NCBI RefSeq assembly: GCF_016086655.4
Contig: NC_052139.2
Location: 27,966,002 to 28,030,001 of the forward strand
Source of the DNA: Lepeophtheirus salmonis
Lineage: Eukaryota > Arthropoda > Copepoda > Siphonostomatoida > Caligidae
Length of the DNA stretch: 64,000 nucleotides
Direction: 5' to 3'
Position numbers and translations under genes: made by a program. This document shows positions 50,876 to 62,699 of this stretch, one piece after another. Position 1 is the stretch's first letter. Every line of letters starts with the position of its first letter. The notes beneath the pieces were generated by a model that worked only from the letters and a program-made list of their open reading frames with translations, made no database searches and was not told the DNA's origin.

Positions 50876-51644
50876 TATAAATTTGTATTTTGTCAATTTT
50901 TAGCCCCTTGTTCGTTTTTGTTTTTATTTTAAAGTACCACATATAATGGGACTAGTTTGTATATTGTAAGACGTAGCGGAAAAAGTCATTCATGTGCAAA
51001 TCAAAAAATAAATGATTGGTTTTTGTCCTCACCAAATGTGATTCAAGTCACAAACTAATTGCTTCAAAGTAGTCAATATTATGGAGAGTTCCAAAAGATC
51101 AGGAGAGACCACAGATTAGTAAAATAATTAATCAATTTGTTGTTTCTTTAAAGTTGAGAATGATGTTAGATTAAAATCATTATTAATTTATGAATATTTT
51201 TTGGGAGAAACATAAATTAATTTTGAAGTACTTTTTATGTTTTTTGACATAGCGCTTTCAGGAAAATGTTTTGGAGAGCGTTTTTTTATTATTATAAAAA
51301 GTCTTATTTATTTTTTATTGAGAACATTTTCCTCCCCTTCTTGGAATACAAGCTATAACATCTCAAGTAACAATTGCAATAGTAGGTCATGACCTGATCC
51401 ATACAAGTAGGAGAAGATTTTAACACGCTTAGTAAAATAATTTTTAGTTAATACTCCATATACCGTGTGGAAATTTGTGAAAACATCTTGTATTATATTG
51501 ATTTAAGAGGTTTTGCGTAAGGGACTTAGGACTGTTTGTAATTGTATAGGTTGCCATATATCCCAAGCACCTTCTGCTTTTTGAATTTTTTAAATCGGAC
51601 AAGAAATATTATTGCATTGATATTCAAGAATGAGGGCATCAACT

Positions 51645-52110
51645 CTTCTTCGTCCGGGTCACACTCCGACAGAGGTGGCTAGGCTGACATGAATGGCTCG
51701 TATGGCCATCCATAATTTTAAGAAGAGACTAGATACACAACGAGGCCATTTATTTCTGTTGTCAAAACTGACAACAGAAATAAAAGAATCCCATCTCTCA
51801 ATAAATTCGGGTGTGAAATCAAGAGATCTCATATGTGGATCCTTAAGGACTTGAGGGGATTGACTGTTTTCTTTCACTCTTTCGGATTCAGGTTGGTCTT
51901 TTTGATAGAGCCCTTCTTCCTCTCCAACGTTACGAAGTTTGATGACTGCGTAAGCGGGGGTCCTGGAGACGCCCAACAACTTGGAATGTGCGAATGGAAA
52001 TTCGTCGCCCAATTTCAAGTGTCATTTTCTCGACTTGACCGTAAGGTAGAGAGGTCAAGTTTGTTTTGTACTCATTATTTATGTTTAAATATACCGAAAA
52101 TTTAAAAAAA
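51645..52110 (-). mobile_element. Mariner B7, N-terminal remnant
   Basis: Family B N-terminal fragment on the minus strand. The open frame 52018-51659 contains DEFPFAHSKLLGVSRTPAYA (first helix-turn-helix), a frame slip, then KENSQSPQVLKDPHMRSLDF. The following part includes a short inverted repeat at 51750-51785 and then nothing from the family. Both ends are truncated. Confidence 0.7.
51750..51785. other. Near-perfect inverted repeat inside mariner B7
   Basis: TTCTGTTGTCA and TGACAACAGAA flank a 4-bp loop and extend to about 15-16 bp arms, allowing one bulge. It lies where B7 stops matching its family, so it may mark a fold-back deletion junction. Confidence 0.7.
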
Positions 52111-53898
52111 TATTTGGGAGCGGAGTAGTTTAGCTATCCTGATATTTTATTAGCAAGGCTGCAAGCCACCATGAGAGGAAGGCCAATCAACACCAATCCA
52201 ACTCTGTATATTAATATAGCAAGGACATAATCCAATTTCGGTAATCCATTTTACTCCGAGTGTAAAAAGTACTCACTCTTATAACTCACGAGGAGCAAAG
52301 CTAATTGATACTCTCCGTTGTTATTGAGCAACAACACTAGTTCTTACCGTATTCTTAGAAGTTCTCTCTTAAATAATTAAATTATAATGATAATAGTTTT
52401 GGAAAAATAAATAAATATATAGGGCATATCCTATACACCTCTGTCTATTAGCCTATTTAATATTTATCAAGGCGTTCACAGGGGTGGACTGAAGGGGGAG
52501 TAACCATCCTCCCAAATAATTTTGTGAACAGCCATTTATATAGTTATCTATTGCTCTCATTAATATTTTATTTTCAATTCTTTTTAGTATGGTCTTAAGA
52601 CATTAAATCAGATTATATTTAATTCTATATTTTTCTTCTGTTAATGATTTATTCGTAAGTTTTCCCCCGTTTTATCTCGAGGTTTAGTGAATTTAATTAA
52701 CTGTTATACTTAAACGTCGTTCCTTTGTTTTTACATTTGATTTCTTGGATTTTTTCACTCATGGGCCTGAGGTGTACTACTATATCTACGAAATTATAAT
52801 ATTATAGCTATTAACCGTATATAATATAAAAAACAATTGGTGTGTGTCCTTTATCGATACCCACCCCGTTGTGGATAAGAGGCTGAAACTTTGCATGGGC
52901 GCCTTTTTTCAACATGGTCGAGCCTAGACAGGGGGTCATATAAGGGTGGCTTATTCCCTAAACACTAAAATCTTTCTAGAAGCTCAAGGAGACTAGATAG
53001 GGCCTATAAATAAAAAAATAACTAGATGAATAAATTCGTTTTCAAAATTGATACAACACCAAAAAAAAAAAAAAAATGTAGGGAACAAAAAAACAAAAAA
53101 AAAGAACGGTCAAAATTTATTTTTCGTGTTTTTTTTTTTTCATGTACAAAAAAATATATGGAACTCCAATAAAATATTAAATAAAAATTCTCAGAATTTC
53201 TCTGGAAATTGGCTTATATATTAATTAAACACATAAAAATGGATGTTGAACTAAAATATATGTCATTTCCTGAATAATTCTTCTGCTTGTTTCCCTTTTT
53301 TGTTCGTTAAACGTCAATTTTCAATTTTTAAGAAAAAATGCCTGAAATGTTGGACATGAAATTTAAAGTCCTAACAGAGTATTTTCAATTTTCATAACAT
53401 TTTATCACATAAATTAGGTAATATATGACAAAATGAAACAGTTATCCAGTAGTTTTTTTTTTGTATGACTGTGATTTTCTTTACAATTTTAATATATCCT
53501 ATCAATTAGTTGTTTTTTTTTGCAAATTTGTGCAAAACAGTTTTTCCAACTCTCTTTGCAGATTGTGATTTAAATTTGTTTGCACAAAAATAAAAGAGGA
53601 AATTCTTCTCCAGACAAATTTTTTCATTCATATATGCTGGTATGTTATTTGGAGTTTATAATTTTAATTTTATTCGTGATAATACATGTGTATATCACAC
53701 AAGCTTACTATTTTAATGGTTGCTTGCACCGAAAGGGTCTAAGTATTAAGAAAAAATATGTGGTCAATGTTATTTCCCACTCTCTCTGTGGTCCGAGCAA
53801 CACCGGGTAACCCATTGCTAGTTTTATATAATACATTCAACCTTATAAAAAATTGATGTCTACTAATTTGATTCCCAAAATCATCATAAAGTAATGAG
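52111..53898. other. No gene seen
   Basis: AT-rich DNA with many A and T runs. Only short lysine/isoleucine-rich ORFs. Confidence 0.5.
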
Positions 53899-53900
53899 TA

Positions 53901-55150
53901 CAGGTTGTCCACGATGAATTGGAACTACTTTAAACTTCATACAAATCCATAATATGGATATTTGGGGTTAAATCATACTAATATAAAAGATTGCGTGAAC
54001 AATACACTATAACTTCCCCCACAATTGTTTTGACAACAAACAATAGTCATCATGGAACAAGCAAGGAGAGACGCCATCCTCGAATTGGCTCGCGCAGGAC
54101 ACAAGCCCTCTGCTATCTACAAGCTTCTTAACTACCCCAAGACCACGGGGTACTGGGTCATCAATGCCTGGGAGGTTGAGGGGAAGGTCTGCTGCAAGGC
54201 CCACAACATGAGAAGTGACCGAATCCGCACTCCCCGCTTCCTTGAAGGCCTCCGGAAGTCCATCAAGGCTTCGCCGGGGACTTCCTTGTCCAGCTTGGCC
54301 AAGAACCGTGGAGTGAGCAAGCAGCTGGTCTCCAATGCTGTGAATGAGGACTTCGGGTACAGGTCATACCGAATGGCCAAACAACACATCCTCACGGCAT
54401 CCATGAAGGCCCCCAGGCTCACCAACGGTAAGGGTCTCCTCAATGACATGAAGAGCCATGGAGGAAGAATCATCTTCTTCTCCGACGAGAAGAACTGGAC
54501 TGTCAACAGAAGCCACAACGTCCAGAATGACAGGTGGCTTGCCAAGGAGAGAGAAGAGGTCCCTGCAGTCTTCACCATAAAGTTATCGGCCTCCGTGATG
54601 ACCCTAGGTGTCATCTGCTGCACCGGTGAGGTGATGCCTCCTTTTTTCTTCAATCCCGAGGAAAGGGTTAACGCGATAAGGTACTGCGAAGTCATAGGGG
54701 AGTTCATCATCCCTGGATGAAGGATACGGCCGCTGGGAGGGAGCTCATATTCCAACAAGACTCAGCGCCCACACACATCGCCATGAGGACCTCTTCAACT
54801 CCCACGACATCCCTTTCTTGGATCACAACACCTGGCCCTCCAACTCACCCGACCTCAATCCGTGCGATTACTACTGGTAGGGGAAGTTGGAGAGGGAGGT
54901 GTGCAAGGTGAGCCACAAGAGCATCCATTACGAGGGATTGAAATGCTGTCGATTCTGCGGATTCATCAGGGTATGCAAATCCTTTAGGGGCAGGATGGAG
55001 AAGATGGTGGCTGCTGAGGGAGGACATGTTGAATAAATTTATTGTTTAATATCCTGTCTAACTTTTTCATATTAACAAATACACTCCAATTTCCATTTTT
55101 ATCAAGCAAGTGGAATTTTAAGATAGTTCCAATTTATCGTGGACACCCTG
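53901..55150 (+). mobile_element. Mariner element A2, complete ends, TA target duplication
   Basis: Tc1/mariner DNA transposon of 1250 bp. Both ends carry terminal inverted repeats of about 38 bp. The left outer end reads CAGGTTGTCCACGATGAATT and the right mirrors it with GTGGACACCCTG. TA dinucleotides flank it at 53899-53900 and 55151-55152. It encodes a decayed transposase (54052-55036). A second copy, A1, lies at 14950-16218 in opposite orientation. Confidence 0.93.
54052..55036 (+). pseudogene. Mariner A2 transposase pseudogene
   Basis: Starts MEQARRDAILELARAG, giving a paired helix-turn-helix N-terminus, with the second helix-turn-helix around LAKNRGVSKQLVSNAV. The first catalytic Asp is in SDEKNW (D145), the second in QQDSAP and the third in SPDLNP, read in another frame. 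The D1 to D2 spacing of 92 codons fits mariner. Breaks: a one-base C loss near 54712 (compared with A1) creates a TGA at 54718-54720; the D2 to D3 distance is 92 nt, so it is out of frame and short for DD34D; a TAG replaces a probable Trp codon after DYYW; about 17 bp are missing near 54926 compared with A1. It cannot encode an active transposase. Confidence 0.9.
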
Positions 55151-55418
55151 TACATGATAAAACGTGATTGTCAAAAATTAATGTTTTTACTATACATATA
55201 AAAAATAAAACCAACCTCAAGTTGGGACAAAGATTAATTTTTGTCAATGTCTTATAATCCTACGAGTACTTTTTAAAACTTCAATTGATATTTATAATAC
55301 CAAAATGTATGGAATAGTGAACACAACAATAGTAAATTTAAAAAACGCCATTATTAAAATCCTTCAACTGTTAATCATTTAATTCAATACATTTTGTGTT
55401 TTGGGGTTCTCTGTTACT

Positions 55419-55903
55419 CAGCCCCTTGCAAATTCCTTCAAGTCCATCAAGGACCACACCAGACTGTCCAGAGAGCTAAAAAAAGCGGGTGATTTGTCCA
55501 CTTTTGACACCAGCAATGAAAGAAACCCATCTCCTTCTTTGCAAGAATCTTTTGAACTCATTGGTTAAGACTTTTGGCCCCCTTCAGCCTGGATGGCAAC
55601 CCCTTCGACTACACCTGTTGGGTTTATGTCGAGGAAGCCCTGTGTGTACGCCGTAGCAAGACTAAAGCCTCAAAACCACTGTTAGTCAGTACTGGTACGC
55701 CATTACCGAAGACTACATCCACAGCTGTAGCCAGGCCTTCCCCGCTTGGATCATTACCGCTAAGGACAGTTATGTTAATTATTTAGGGAGCTCAGACAAA
55801 TATTTATAGTATTTATTTTGTTGAAATCCTAAGATATAATTAATAAAATATGTCTTGTTGAAGCTTAAAACTTGTAGTGTTGAGATTTTACTCAACCACT
55901 CTC
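55419..55903 (+). mobile_element. Mariner B4, left-truncated remnant
   Basis: Family B fragment starting inside the N-terminal domain (the DNA for FKSIKDHTRLSREL), continuing through ATGAAAGAAACCCATCTCC, then a C-terminus (FDYTCWVYVEEALCVRR) and the 3' end, with TA at 55904-55905. The left terminus is missing and the C-terminal frame is broken. It lies 253 bp downstream of A2. Confidence 0.72.
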
Positions 55904-55905
55904 TA

Positions 55906-56295
55906 TGAAACAATGTTATTTTAAATATGAAGCATGTGTTTTATGTTTGTATATTACCATTCTGGGAAAACAATCTTTGTATATCCAAGGAATGCTACAA
56001 ATAGGACAAATCCATTTAACTACATTAAAAAAACAACAACCAGAAATGATTAAACGCCTGTAGTTGAACGCTTAAATTGTTATTTGAGCAATCATTATCA
56101 AGTATGAAGGACAGAAATAAGAGAAAGGAGTTGTTTGTGTGTGTGATGAAAACAATTAAATCCGTGTTTGTTATTAGTTAAATGAAAGCCAATCATAAAA
56201 GACTCTAGAGAATGACAAATACTGATACAAAAAAATGATAACTTTTTTGTGAATATCTGACAATATCACTTTCACCTACAAACATCATATACACG

Positions 56296-56328
<33 letters not shown>

Positions 56329-57054
56329 CCCTCTCATAAGACTTTTTAATGGAGTATAAATCTTTGAATAAACAAATATGGGGTATGAGTGAGTTAGGCA
56401 TGCGTTCTTTTGGGCAGGTGAAAGGTGGAGGGGTAATACTTTTTTCCCTTAGTCTACTTAGTACATATTTTCCCTTAGATAGCTGAGAGTTTTTTGGTTG
56501 TATGTCCCTAGATGGAAGAGTTAGAAATAAAAGATTTGAGAACACTTTTTCTTTTTGAAAGAAAAAGTTTTTTTCCGAAATACAAATTTAATTTAATTTT
56601 GAGGCCTTATTTAATGATAGTATACAATGCAATGATCTTGAGATTAATTCAGAAGCAGGCAATGAGTAGTTTGTGTGTTGTTATATTTTATGAGTCATGA
56701 GTTGGAAGGAAAAAAAAAAAATGTCTTGAGGAAGAAGCGGGGGGGAGGAAAGGGAGAAAAAGTTTTTCGGTTTTTTCTTGGATCTTTGCCCAAAAATACA
56801 TTAATTTTTTTTTCATGCCAACCTTGTTGTTCCCCCTATCCCTGTAAGTGACTGCAATTTACTCTCTCTCTAACTGATATTAGTTTCGATTTTAGAAGGG
56901 AAGTCACCAGTAGATGAAAAATATGTTTACTTAGATCAAATATTATTGTTAAAATTTTCATACTCCATGAAAAGTGAGTTTTGTTTTCTTTTTTGATAGA
57001 GAGTTGACCACCCGGCGCCGGGTCATGATGGAACATCCCTCATTAATTTATATT
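55906..57054. other. Flank upstream of the zinc-finger gene
   Basis: Presumably intron or promoter of the zinc-finger gene. It contains a 31-bp poly(A), a G-rich patch near 56740 and no clear TATA or initiator. The donor partner of the 57055-57068 acceptor was not found. Confidence 0.4.
56296..56326 (+). repeat. 31-bp poly(A) tract
   Basis: Uninterrupted A run about 900 bp upstream of the zinc-finger start codon. Confidence 0.97.
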
Positions 57055-57068
57055 TTCTCTTCTTACAG
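57055..57068 (+). other. Likely 3' splice acceptor of the zinc-finger gene 5' UTR
   Basis: A pyrimidine-rich stretch ending in CAG (TTCTCTTCTTACAG) lies 157 bases before the zinc-finger start codon. It fits a 3' splice site. If used, the exon would begin at 57069 and carry 157 bases of 5' UTR before the single-exon CDS. This implies an upstream non-coding exon and a promoter further left. I did not find the donor. Inferred from consensus only. Confidence 0.5.
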
Positions 57069-57225
57069 CACTAAAAAGAAAATACGAAAAAGGGGATCAG
57101 ATATGAAAATGCTTAGGCGGCTCTGATCCTTGGCTACTTCCAACCTCCAACATTCATTTACCCCTCAAGAGAGTGATCAAGAACCATACAGTGAACCAAA
57201 AGTTCCCCAAAGGTAATACAAGAAT

Positions 57226-59640
57226 ATGGCTACCACAGATTGTGTGATACCGATTTCTGGACTCTCAGCTGATGGAACTGCCACTCTATGTGGAGTGATG
57301 ACGTCACCCTCAGAGATTTTATTAACTCCTGTGCTGGCTCAAAATGAGAATGGATTATTTGCTCTCAGTACACCCACCACTACATTTCTCTCGCATTTAA
57401 AGCAATCAGGAAATAATGGAGGTCCACATCAAAGAGTTCATGATAAAACGGTTAAATTTGTTCAATTTGTGTTGAATGGTCCTCAAAAGCAAGTACCTTC
57501 CCCGGTTGTTGGACATTCTTCTTCTCCATCTCCTCCAAAGGGAAAGATTCGAATAATACCCGAAGCAAATATCCGAAAATCTCCCCCTCCCCCTTCTCCA
57601 GTCTCAAGCACAACTAGTAGCAATCGACTTCAATCATCATTCATTGACGAATCCTGCACCATTTGTGGACAACACTACACAGATCGCTCAGCATTTAAGG
57701 CCCACATCAAACTTCATTTGAAGGAAAAGCTTAACATTCGTCGAAACAAAAGGAAACTCGAGGAGGAGCAGGGAAAGGAAAATAACAATGATAAAATCCC
57801 AAAGGCTTCAGAGGACTCTTCTCCCATTAGGGAAAATACACATGGAGGTATACCAGAGCCCAAATCAAGAGATGTCATCATGGCAGAACTTGCAGCATGT
57901 CAACCCGTACCCCCAGATACCATTTCAGAACTCACATCTCAGCCAAACCCACTTATATTCCCACCAACGCCAGCAAGCTCTGTCTGTTCAGCATCCTCTC
58001 CAGCCAAACCAGGGGTACCACTTGAACTTCTTCAACCAGAAAACCATGAAGTGAGTGAGGAAAGCAGTCTCAACTTTAATACGGTCATGAATAAAATGGA
58101 CATCAACTATGACTTAAGTAACATCCTCGATGAAATTGAACAGAATCTGGAACCTCTTCACTTTGAAAAATATAACTCGAAAGCCAATGTGGAAACACCA
58201 CCCGACTCGGATGCAGAAAGTAATATCAAAGAAGAGAAACATACCCTATTAAGTCATCCGGGCTGTGATGATGTTAATCTAAACCAAGTCATTTCTCCTC
58301 CAACTAAAGACACGGAAGAAGAAGATAAACTTGATTTGGATAAACTTGTGAATGAGGCTATATCTTCTTCCTCCATTCGAAGTAGTCCGCCCCCATTATC
58401 TCAAGCTGTAGTTCAGTCCCCCTCAAGCATTGCAAAAGTTGGAGCCCTTCCTCCTAAGGCTCTTGCTGTTCTCAATCAGCTACCCACAAAACTTCTGGGT
58501 ACATCCGACTCAACAGGAAATCGATTCATCAATGTTGTCAAAATTGAAAGATCTGGTGGCTCGGATGATTTGTCCAACACCATCATCAACATCCAATGCC
58601 AAAACAGTAAAAATAATAGAATCATTGAATCCTATAGAGCTATTGATAATGGAAAGGAATTGAAATTAATTCCGAATAACAATGAGAGCCCTCCTCCTAA
58701 TCCAGCTATATCTCCTCCATCCATCAAAAATTGTTCCTCAGAGTGCTCTGTCTGTGGAAAGACAATAACAACCAAAAACATGGCAAGACATATGGAAAAA
58801 CACACTGGCAAAAAAAAATTTCAGTGTGATATCTGCTTGGCTTCATTTTTTCAAAAGACACATCTCAAAAATCACATTGCACTTCACAAAAGTGGAGGTC
58901 TAGACAAGAGCGATTCCTCGCCACCCCCTTTCAAAGGAATGGTAGCTTCTCCACCGCCCCCAAGTAACCTTCATCCACCAGCAACCCCGGTTCCACAACC
59001 GCTGATAAATAACAGCAATCAAAACCCTTCCTCTTCAAACTTTCGATGCTCTATTTGCTTAAAGACTTTTGTTCAAAAGGGCCATTTGAATCGTCATCTC
59101 AATTCAACACATGGGTGCAAGGACTCTACATCAACCAAGGAGAGTAATGACTTGGAATGCAAGATCTGCCACAAAAAGTGTAAGAACAAGATTTCTCTGA
59201 ATCGACATCGAACCAAGCACATGGTCTGTTCCCATTGTAGCTCCAAAGGACAGAATCTTTTTTTCAACTCCAAAAGTGCCCTTCAAGAACATCTCCTCAA
59301 ATTCCATCCAGAGTCAGCTGTTCTAAGCATTGAGAACTACACCTCTTCCTCTTCATCATCCTCATCCTCCTCTACTTCTGATGATGAAAATCCTTCTCTA
59401 CTTGATAAAAAAGATACTTTCCTCGACTATTCCCCTAATAAAATCAAGGACGAGAAATTACCTTCAGACTTTGCTCTCTTCAATGACTCTTCATCCTCAG
59501 GTTCTTCATCCGTGATACTTGGAGAAGAGGAGGAGGAAGAAGAGGAGCCGATTGGGTCCTCCATTGCAGACATTTCCAATTCGGACTTTTTTGATTTCAA
59601 TCAGGAAATCCAGGAGTTTTATTTGACGGATTTATTCTGA
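57226..59640 (+). CDS. C2H2 zinc-finger protein, 804 aa, single coding exon
   Basis: Probable nuclear DNA-binding transcription regulator. Finger 1 is isolated: C144, C147, H160, H164 (C-X2-C-X12-H-X3-H). It is followed by a basic run at about 172-178 (RRNKRK) that could be a nuclear localisation signal. The centre (about 190-500) is Pro/Ser-rich and probably disordered, with short acidic stretches. The second group is: finger 2 (C507, C510, H522, H526), a TGKKKF linker resembling the classical TGEKPF linker, finger 3 (C534, C537, H550, H554), finger 4 (C608, C611, H624, H629), finger 5 (C645, C648, H661, H665) and an atypical unit (C668, C671, H689, H694) with a 17-residue loop. Then come ten Ser (707-716), eight Glu (767-774) and a C-terminal acidic/aromatic tail (about 785-804) resembling an activation domain. 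The start is the first ATG after an in-frame TAA at 57214-57216. The finger pattern is seen directly. The regulator role is family knowledge. I cannot name the ortholog. Confidence 0.93.
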   Translation: MATTDCVIPISGLSADGTATLCGVMTSPSEILLTPVLAQNENGLFALSTPTTTFLSHLKQSGNNGGPHQRVHDKTVKFVQFVLNGPQKQVPSPVVGHSSSPSPPKGKIRIIPEANIRKSPPPPSPVSSTTSSNRLQSSFIDESCTICGQHYTDRSAFKAHIKLHLKEKLNIRRNKRKLEEEQGKENNNDKIPKASEDSSPIRENTHGGIPEPKSRDVIMAELAACQPVPPDTISELTSQPNPLIFPPTPASSVCSASSPAKPGVPLELLQPENHEVSEESSLNFNTVMNKMDINYDLSNILDEIEQNLEPLHFEKYNSKANVETPPDSDAESNIKEEKHTLLSHPGCDDVNLNQVISPPTKDTEEEDKLDLDKLVNEAISSSSIRSSPPPLSQAVVQSPSSIAKVGALPPKALAVLNQLPTKLLGTSDSTGNRFINVVKIERSGGSDDLSNTIINIQCQNSKNNRIIESYRAIDNGKELKLIPNNNESPPPNPAISPPSIKNCSSECSVCGKTITTKNMARHMEKHTGKKKFQCDICLASFFQKTHLKNHIALHKSGGLDKSDSSPPPFKGMVASPPPPSNLHPPATPVPQPLINNSNQNPSSSNFRCSICLKTFVQKGHLNRHLNSTHGCKDSTSTKESNDLECKICHKKCKNKISLNRHRTKHMVCSHCSSKGQNLFFNSKSALQEHLLKFHPESAVLSIENYTSSSSSSSSSSTSDDENPSLLDKKDTFLDYSPNKIKDEKLPSDFALFNDSSSSGSSSVILGEEEEEEEEPIGSSIADISNSDFFDFNQEIQEFYLTDLF

Positions 59641-60500
59641 AGGAAAAAGAATATACATTTATGATAGACAATTAAGCCTTTTAAGTTATAATAACCTGTA
59701 CATAAGACATGTATGCATGCATGCCCTCAGGAAGTAGGTAGTACCACAGGTAGTGAGGAGGTTGTAACATTAATTTGTATGCAGTTTGTTTATTTTTTTT
59801 TTGCAATTCAGCGATTCAGAAAAGACAAATGTTGTTATTTCGTTGTTATTTAAGTAAGCATTCCTAACATTAGTTTGATATTCCCCCCCCCCTTCTACTG
59901 CTTTCCTACGTCATCATACAACAGGATTTAATTTTGTTACTATTACTGATTACATATTCACTACCTATCTACAAACTTATCATTAGTGCCTTGTATTTAA
60001 AACTCTTACGAAAACTATCCCATTCCCAAACTTGTCTCGATACAAATGCTTTTATGGTGACGTGACATTATTGATTCGTTTGCATGCTGATATCACAATT
60101 TAGTTAATTCATTTCTTAGTCCGTGGAACTCATTTGCTCATGATCACGCACAAGAATCCATGTGCCCCCACACCTCTAAAAACGAAACCAAAAGCCAAAA
60201 AAAAATAGTTAAATTTTTTATTTATTTGAATAAGTCTTATTATAATTATCCTTATTTTTTTTGCACATTTTTGCATTTGTAAGTCTAGAGTGTCTTATTT
60301 AGCAAAAAAAACAAAAAAAAAAATCAAGCCAAACATAGAAATAATATATCATTAGCACATTGGATTTTTTAAAGTAAGTCAAAAACGTATTTTTTCTAAA
60401 TCAGCACATAATTAAGATGATCTCTTTTTCTTAAGTAAACTTTAATTTTTTTCAATAAATCAAATTAAAATTTGGTAAATAGATTTAATATTATTATAAT
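59641..60500 (+). other. Probable 3' UTR and downstream flank of the zinc-finger gene
   Basis: AT-rich sequence follows the TGA stop with no further coding potential. It contains an 11-base C run near 59884 and an AATAAA at about 60455 that could serve as a polyadenylation signal. Where the transcript ends cannot be told from sequence alone. Confidence 0.35.
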
Positions 60501-62699
60501 TAATTATCTTTATATTTTTTCACATATTGGAAGACACAATCATTATTATTCATCAATAGGCAAAATCAATTTGATAGAAAACCTTCTTTGTTTTTATATT
60601 GTTAATTATCTTTTTTTAATAGCTATTTTTTGTTATATTTAATTATAATCTGTACATATATTGTTACCTTCGAAATGGATTATAAGGCTGTAAAAACATG
60701 AGAAATTATTTAATTTATTATTTCTACTAAAACTATTAAACATTGATTGTATTTAATATACACAATTAGTTTTGGGATTCGGTATGAAAATCCTAGAACG
60801 GATGATATGATTTTTTAAGAACAAACTTGTTTGATCCTTAAAGAAGTACATTCTGAACCGGTCTCACATACAAATTTCATTCAGACCCATTTTACTGACG
60901 TCATAAGTTGCATAATCATTGAAAGAGACGCCATCTTGGGGACTTAACATTAATGATTTCACATCATAAAATAGAGAAATTTACAATTTTTACATAATTT
61001 AACTCCATGATATGGCTTTAATAATATAAAAAACTTCACATCCTCATTGAGTATTCCTGAATGTCAATGATGAAGGCTGATATGTGGATTAAATCAAAGT
61101 AAAAGGTTATAAGATCCCTACAATGGCTAGTTTGTAAATATATATTGTTCAAGTAGGGATGATATAAGGTAAATTATTAGCGATATCCTGTTATTTACAT
61201 TGTAATAGTTAATTTTATCAACAAGACGGATATAAGATCAAATATATAATACATCTAGGTAATAGAGGTATACAATTCTTATAGAGAGTAAAGTTTAAGT
61301 TTTAAGTGGTTTTTTTTAAGTTCTTATATTTTTTGGTCATATTTTGACATCCAATAAAATTCTATAGATTCCTTCACATTAATGAGATAAAGGTTTTCAT
61401 TGTTATAATACTTGGTTGTTTAGGCCCCCAAAATGGCCTACATCAAGAATGATGACGTCACATGAAAATGCTCTATCGGTGAATATTTAATGACGTCAGT
61501 TATGCTTTAATATTGAGAACATTTGCATAATAATATTATATAAAATTAAGTGTGTTGCATAAATCATATTTGTACAACTAATCAATCCTAATGGAGGAAT
61601 TTATTTTCATAGATTGACACCCAAAAAATCGATCAGCAATTGGAAAACGATTACATTTTTGCCTACACTCCAATATCTTGGTCTGGAACAAAACATTGGT
61701 CCAAATCGATCTAAAAAAATCCTTTTAGACCAAATTTAAAATATTATGTGTCGAACCAAATTTGAAGACTATAAATATATATATATAATACTATCAAAGG
61801 TTCAGAAACTTGTTTGGATTTCTTAAGGGTTAATTTAGGTATTTAATTATTTGCTCATTTTGACGACATAAAAGGAACCCCAAAAATTTTACTCGAAACA
61901 AAAGTTCATTGAAATCTTCAGCCTAACTCTTATGAAGACTTTCTTGCTATAATCCTCTACGTGTATCTGGAGTTATTCGGTTGTACCAAATAGGATAAAT
62001 TATGAACATTGAAAATTAGCCAATCTTTTATTCCTATTTTCATACAATTATGGCTCAATCGTAAGAAAAAAAGAAGGTCATAAATTAAATTAAATTGTTA
62101 TTTAAAGTGTTTATTTTGAATTTAAATTGCAAATTTTGAATGCTAAAAACTACAGACTACTAAAAACACTCAATTATTCACTTGTCAAATTTTAGATTAA
62201 CTGGTTCGTCAGTTTGCCAGTTTACCCTAAAAAAATATAAAACCATTTACAGTTATTATTGAAGTTATTGTTAATAAATAACGGAAGATTAGGGAAGTTA
62301 AACTCACACAACCTCTTCTTCTGGAAGAATAAATGTACCTTTTATAACAACCTGTTAAATTATATTTATGAGAAAAAATAAAAATCTACAAGAGATTCAT
62401 TATTTATCAATGTACACCCATCTCCAATTTTGTATGATTTTTCAAACGTATATTGAAAGGCCATCATTAATATTATTAATAGACGAACAATTATAAATAG
62501 GACTACTACAAGTAGTAACCGGTTAATATTTGAAAGATAATGACGGATACCCGGGCAAGTAATTGGTATTTTATACTCTTAAATTGGGCACAGAGTAAGT
62601 GGTGAGTTGAAATTCTATGGTTGCAAACTTTTAAGAATAAGGAAATACCTTTGCTATGCAAATTATGGACAGGGCTGATCTATCTATTTGAAGACATAT
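60501..62699. other. No gene seen; CRE-like cluster
   Basis: AT-rich intergenic DNA downstream of the zinc-finger gene. Apart from the TGACGTCA cluster at 60896-61498 I see no structure. Confidence 0.5.
60896..61498. promoter_or_regulatory. Cluster of three TGACGTCA palindromes
   Basis: Perfect TGACGTCA at 60896-60903, 61453-61460 and 61491-61498, downstream of the zinc-finger gene. GCCATCTTG (60931 region) and AAAATGGCC (61430 region) resemble YY1 sites. TGACGTCA is the cAMP-response element bound by CREB/ATF proteins. That it acts here is inference. Confidence 0.35.

Noticed and set aside
54132..54758. 208-codon minus-strand ORF
   Set aside because: Shadow of the A2 transposase; it mirrors the same shadow seen in A1.
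57788..58663. Two overlapping ORFs inside the zinc-finger CDS
   Set aside because: Alternate frames of real coding sequence; no domain or good start context.
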